Shown: positions 60,653 to 64,000 of the stretch, one piece after another
Numbering within the stretch: position 1 is the stretch's first letter
How the letters are laid out: each line of letters starts with the position of its first letter
Program-made: the position numbers and the translations under genes
Notes under the pieces: model-generated
What the model was told of the DNA's origin: nothing
What the model saw: the letters and a program-made list of their open reading frames with translations, nothing else
Databases searched by the model: none
Assembly (NCBI GenBank): GCA_903848645.1
Contig: CAINGU010000098.1
Location: 1-64,000 of the forward strand
Direction: 5' to 3'
DNA: 64,000 bases
Source: an uncultured cyanobacterium
GTDB taxonomy: Bacteria; Cyanobacteriota; Cyanobacteriia; Cyanobacteriales; Nostocaceae

Positions 60653-61333
60653 CTACTGATTCAGGATAAAATCTACAGCGGTTTTTAAATCCGGAACAAT
60701 TAAATCAGGTTGATAAGATGCTAGTTGGGTGCGATCGCGGATACCAGACTCAACCGCGATGATTTTAATATTGTGTTTTTTGGCAGCAGTAATGTCCGCT
60801 TCTGTGTCTCCTACCATCCAAGTATCAGTCGCGGGAGGGAGTTCAGCTAATGCTTTAGCCATTAACAAAGGCTTATCTTCGACATCGCGGGTTTTCACAT
60901 AGTCGTTACTCAGACAATAACGGCGATTTTCTGGGAAAAACTGCTCTAAACCGTGTTGGTTAAAAGCATAGTCTAGTTCTCGCACCCTCCGCATCGTCAT
61001 CACCGCTAAATCAACACCAGCAGCTTGAACTTTGCTGAGTGCGTCTAATGCAGTCGGGATCAGGATATCATGCTGAAAATAAGGCAGGGTGTGGACTGTT
61101 TGTTTGCGGATTTGCGAAAATTGCTGCCCTTGCTGTGCATCTAAACCTGATTTTAAGGCAATTTGGAGTTCGGGAGTGTGCGATCGCTTGAGTTGCCAAA
61201 ATTCAGCTTTAGAAAGTTCTATAATTGTTTGTTCAGGATATCGGGTTTTCTCTAGACACAACTGATAAACACGGTAGTAGCGTTCCGAAACATCCATAAT
61301 TGGACCGTCAAAGTCAGTAATTAATCTCAGCAT
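60653..61333 (-). CDS. HAD-family hydrolase
   Basis: A 226-residue protein. Motif I is DFDGPIMDVSERYY (the DxD nucleophile pair), motif II is near VMTMRRVRELDYAF, motif III has the Lys in VEDKPLLMAKAL, and motif IV is MVGDTEADITAAKKHN. The cap is the helical type seen in phosphoglycolate-phosphatase-like enzymes. The substrate is unknown. It is convergent with the CPP1-like gene (45-bp gap). Confidence 0.92.
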   Translation of the reverse strand: MLRLITDFDGPIMDVSERYYRVYQLCLEKTRYPEQTIIELSKAEFWQLKRSHTPELQIALKSGLDAQQGQQFSQIRKQTVHTLPYFQHDILIPTALDALSKVQAAGVDLAVMTMRRVRELDYAFNQHGLEQFFPENRRYCLSNDYVKTRDVEDKPLLMAKALAELPPATDTWMVGDTEADITAAKKHNIKIIAVESGIRDRTQLASYQPDLIVPDLKTAVDFILNQ

Positions 61334-61644
61334 CAGCAGATAATGTTAATTTTTTTTACATTATCCCCATTTGGACGTAGTTCAAAAAAAATATTAAGTT
61401 GCTTAGGAAATTATCCTTAAAAGTCCAGAAAGTATAAATCGTCTAAAAAGTCTAAAAAGTTTATAGACTTGAGAAAGTATAGTTAAATAAATTGTCAATA
61501 ATTGAGATTAGGGGCATAAATCTAGTTATGCCCCTTGTTCAAAAAACGATTTAAGCAATACCTACTACGACTAAAGCGATCGCTAATTGATGCAAACTAC
61601 CTCTACAAAACCGGGTTAGTTAAACCAAACTTGGTATAAAGTTT
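61334..61644. other. Intergenic region with hairpin
   Basis: 311 bp with a GTCTAAAAA repeat near 61440 and a 9-bp hairpin at 61511-61534. No gene is seen. Confidence 0.45.
61511..61534 (-). terminator. Candidate terminator after the duplicated-domain gene
   Basis: GGGGCATAA pairs with TTATGCCCC around a 6-base loop, about 110 bp after the 61645 stop. The following sequence is only moderately T-rich. Confidence 0.4.
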
Positions 61645-63807
61645 TCAACTAATACCATAGTTACTAACTTTAGGATCGCCTGAACGTGGTACAATTGCCC
61701 AGTGCATTGTCCGCTCGGCAAATCCAGCCAGTGATAGTTCAAAAATCCAATTTTCTGCCACTGTTTCCCCATTTTCAGCAGTCTTACGTTCAGGTGTAGG
61801 ATATAAAATCAGTTTGGCATTTTCATTCATTAAAGAACGCAATTTTTCTGTAGCCATTGCCTTAGTCGCATCTTTAGGTAAACCATAAGCCGTGGGTTTC
61901 TTGATAATGATTGCTAAAGGACTATCACTATTAGTGTCATCTTCAAGAAAACTCTTAATTGCTAAAGATAAAGCTTCGGTAAAAGTTATTTTTCCAGATA
62001 AAGACATTTGTTTGTTAATTGCAGCATGACTGGCAATAACTTGTAATTGAGGAACTTTTAATTCCTCTTTAATCCCGCCAATGGTATTTTTTCCATAAGC
62101 TAAAGTAGAAACATTATTTCCAGCTACATCAAAAAGTTTAGCTTCATCTCCGGCATCATTCCAAATAGCAGTTTTACTAGCAAAGGAGAAACCACCAGTT
62201 TCAGGATGTACTTCATTGGTGTAAATGCGGAAACTTTTGCCGGCTTGTAAAATAGTTCCTTGTGGGAAAGTGAATACTTGCTTTAGACTACCCGCAGAAG
62301 TAATTTTCCAACCGGAGATATTAGCTGGACTGTTACCGGGGTTGCTAATCTCTAAATATTCATCGGCTTGACTGCGTTTGACTGCACCTTTATAAACTAA
62401 TTTGGAAATAGTTACATCTTTAGTAGCAGTGATGGTAAATTCTTCCGAGTCACTGATTAAAGGTTCAGGTGTTGTTTCCGGTACTGGTTGAGGTGCAGGG
62501 ATTACTTCTGGTACTGGTTGAGGTGTAGGGGTTACTTCAGCCACAGGTTGAGGTGCAGGGGTTTTAATAAATTCAGCCGTAGCAATTAACCCTTGTCCAC
62601 TACTATGAGTGAGGATAATTTGATTCAGTGGAGATTCTGGTTGTAAATCAATAATGGGGCTACCCTTATCTTGATAAAGGTTACTTACTCCAGCAAATAG
62701 AGGGTGATTTGAATTAACGGGTAAACTTTCGCTAATGGTATTATATGAACCTGAAAGCTGGAGACCAAATGCTGCTAGGAAGGTATTCCAATTATTAGCT
62801 TCTCCTAGTGCGCCTCCTTGACCTGTACCAGCGCAGAGATAAACTTTTCCACCATTCTTCACATACTCAATTAAGACTTGGTTATCAACAGGATCACCAC
62901 CGATAAAAATTGCGTCATATTGAGAAAGGGTGGCTAAATTAATAGGAATATTCAGCCCTTTAGTCCAAGTATGACCGGCTTTAGTCATGGTTTGCTCTAA
63001 AGAAGATTGATTTAAACCCCAATTATTGGAAAGGACATGAAATTTGCCTTTCTCGTCTCCGACAAAGTATTTAGCAACATTGATGGCAAATGTGTCTGCA
63101 TCAGGGGCTTTTTGGAAACCTACATCACCGAGAGTCCATTCATCTGCATTAACGACAATTTGACCATTTAAGGATTTGGGTGCGGGGGTTTTAATAAATT
63201 CCGCCGTAGCGATCGCCCCTTGTCCTATACTATTAGTTAGGATAATCTTATTCAGTGGCGAATCTGGTTGTAAATCAGTAATCGGATTAGCCGCATTTTG
63301 AAAAAGGGCTTTTACGCCAGTAAATAGAGGGTGAGTTGAATTAATGGGTAAATTGGCGTTAATGCCATTATAAACTCCCTCATATTTCAGACCAAATGCT
63401 GCTAGGAACGGATTCCAATTGTTAGCTTCTCCTTGTGATCCTCCTTGACCTGTACCAGCGCAAAGGTAAACCCTGCCACCATTCTGAATATATTCAATTA
63501 AGACTTGGTTATCAACAGGATCACCACCGATAAAAATCCCGTCATATTCAGAAAGGGTTGCTAAATTAATGGGGATATTCAGCCCTTTAGTCCAAGTATG
63601 ACCGGCTTTGGTCATGGTTTGTTCTAAGGAAGATTGAATTAAACCCCAATTCGTGGAAAGAACATGAAATTTGCCTTTACTATCTCCGACAAAGTATTTG
63701 GCAACATTGAGGGCGAATGTAGCGGCATCAGGTGACTTTTGAAAGCCGATATCACTGAGCGTCCATTCATCTGCATTAACGACTATTTTACCTGTTAAAT
63801 TACTCAT
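61645..63807 (-). CDS. Large protein with two 209-residue tandem repeats and a lamin-tail-like domain
   Basis: A 720-residue protein. Two copies of a 209-residue unit (starting near 6 and 215, GKIVVNADEWTLSDIGFQ and GQIVVNADEWTLGDVGFQ) share KFHVLSTNWGL-type segments, AGHTWTKGLNIPINLATLS, IFIGGDPVDNQVLIEYI, and VYLCAGTGQGG. The alpha/beta pattern resembles a glutamine-amidotransferase-like fold, without a catalytic triad. A Pro-rich linker (PTPQPVPEVIPAPQPVPE) follows, then a lamin-tail-like domain (YLEISNPGNSPANISGWKI, FPQGTILQAGKSFRIYT), and a C-terminal domain of unknown kind (YGLPKDATKAMATEKLRSL). No signal peptide is seen. Function is unknown; the upstream DNA is AT-rich. Confidence 0.85.
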   Translation of the reverse strand: MSNLTGKIVVNADEWTLSDIGFQKSPDAATFALNVAKYFVGDSKGKFHVLSTNWGLIQSSLEQTMTKAGHTWTKGLNIPINLATLSEYDGIFIGGDPVDNQVLIEYIQNGGRVYLCAGTGQGGSQGEANNWNPFLAAFGLKYEGVYNGINANLPINSTHPLFTGVKALFQNAANPITDLQPDSPLNKIILTNSIGQGAIATAEFIKTPAPKSLNGQIVVNADEWTLGDVGFQKAPDADTFAINVAKYFVGDEKGKFHVLSNNWGLNQSSLEQTMTKAGHTWTKGLNIPINLATLSQYDAIFIGGDPVDNQVLIEYVKNGGKVYLCAGTGQGGALGEANNWNTFLAAFGLQLSGSYNTISESLPVNSNHPLFAGVSNLYQDKGSPIIDLQPESPLNQIILTHSSGQGLIATAEFIKTPAPQPVAEVTPTPQPVPEVIPAPQPVPETTPEPLISDSEEFTITATKDVTISKLVYKGAVKRSQADEYLEISNPGNSPANISGWKITSAGSLKQVFTFPQGTILQAGKSFRIYTNEVHPETGGFSFASKTAIWNDAGDEAKLFDVAGNNVSTLAYGKNTIGGIKEELKVPQLQVIASHAAINKQMSLSGKITFTEALSLAIKSFLEDDTNSDSPLAIIIKKPTAYGLPKDATKAMATEKLRSLMNENAKLILYPTPERKTAENGETVAENWIFELSLAGFAERTMHWAIVPRSGDPKVSNYGIS

Positions 63808-64000
63808 GAGTTAAAAATTTTCTTGTGAATTGAATTTAGTGAATTAAAGGAAAAAAATTGGCATTGGCAAATGGACAAATAAAGATGATTTCTGATGAAA
63901 TTTTGAAATCAACTCTATTTGTCCACCCTGACCCAATTAAAAAGGGGAATTATTACCAGATGCTAGTAAAGAGGGGTATTGAGTATGGCTTCGTACTCTT

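Overview
The window looks like a chromosomal segment of a filamentous, heterocyst-type cyanobacterium (Nostocales: Anabaena, Nostoc, Dolichospermum or close kin). The reasons are a low-to-moderate GC content, many HIP1 octamers (GCGATCGC), abundant heptameric short tandem repeats (STRR) and palindromic repeats between genes, bilin-type photoreceptor kinases, and cyanobacteria-typical families (DUF2811, CPP1-like/DUF3353, DUF5895-like, lipid-A-disaccharide-synthase-related protein, vMAP-N STAND ATPase). I saw no phage, conjugation module, insertion sequence with transposase, CRISPR array, rRNA or tRNA. The species cannot be fixed from sequence alone.

Layout: 1-3.6 kb holds the 5' part of a repeat-rich surface-type protein, a STAND/NB-ARC TPR ATPase, and an antitoxin followed by a toxin remnant. 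3.6-7.8 kb is a MoxR/DUF58/DUF4350/DUF4129 operon. 7.9-13.7 kb holds a NADAR protein, a knotless (Cph2-like) phytochrome histidine kinase with an extra cyanobacteriochrome GAF, and MltA. 13.8-22.2 kb is a minus-strand run: DUF5895-like protein, an overlapping kinase/receiver/receiver-PAS-cyclase operon, a DUF985 cupin, a stand-alone PAS protein and a GMC oxidoreductase. 22.4-32.3 kb is mostly housekeeping (PHP, purM, a potC-like permease, queF, SRP RNA, YciI) plus a GT4 enzyme, a collagen-like secreted protein, a coiled-coil protein and a VanY-like peptidase.

32.5-44.5 kb is a second signalling region. A sugar-type ABC permease is followed 2 bp later by a CBS-cyanobacteriochrome-PAS-LOV-HisKA_2 kinase, which overlaps a receiver-GGDEF-EAL protein whose two output domains have degenerate motifs. 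After these come a four-helix-bundle protein, a lipid-A-synthase-related protein, a NarL-type regulator, two receiver-kinase hybrids and a receiver with Asn in place of the phosphoacceptor Asp. 45-50.5 kb holds an AAA ATPase, an aromatic amino acid permease bracketed by inverted repeats, a GT4 enzyme and pdxH. 50.7-61.3 kb is mainly housekeeping (AI-2E exporter, scpA, NDP-sugar pyrophosphorylase, speA, ndk, TerC, OmpR-type regulator, CPP1-like, HAD). 61.6-63.8 kb is a protein with two near-identical 209-residue repeats and a lamin-tail-like domain.

The recurring theme is light and cyclic-nucleotide signalling. Five histidine kinases, six response-regulator proteins, one class III cyclase and one GGDEF-EAL protein lie within 51 kb, and two of the kinases carry likely bilin-binding GAF domains (one of them also a LOV domain). 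The most unusual unit is 32.5-37.7 kb. All functional statements are from reading motifs by eye; no searches were run.
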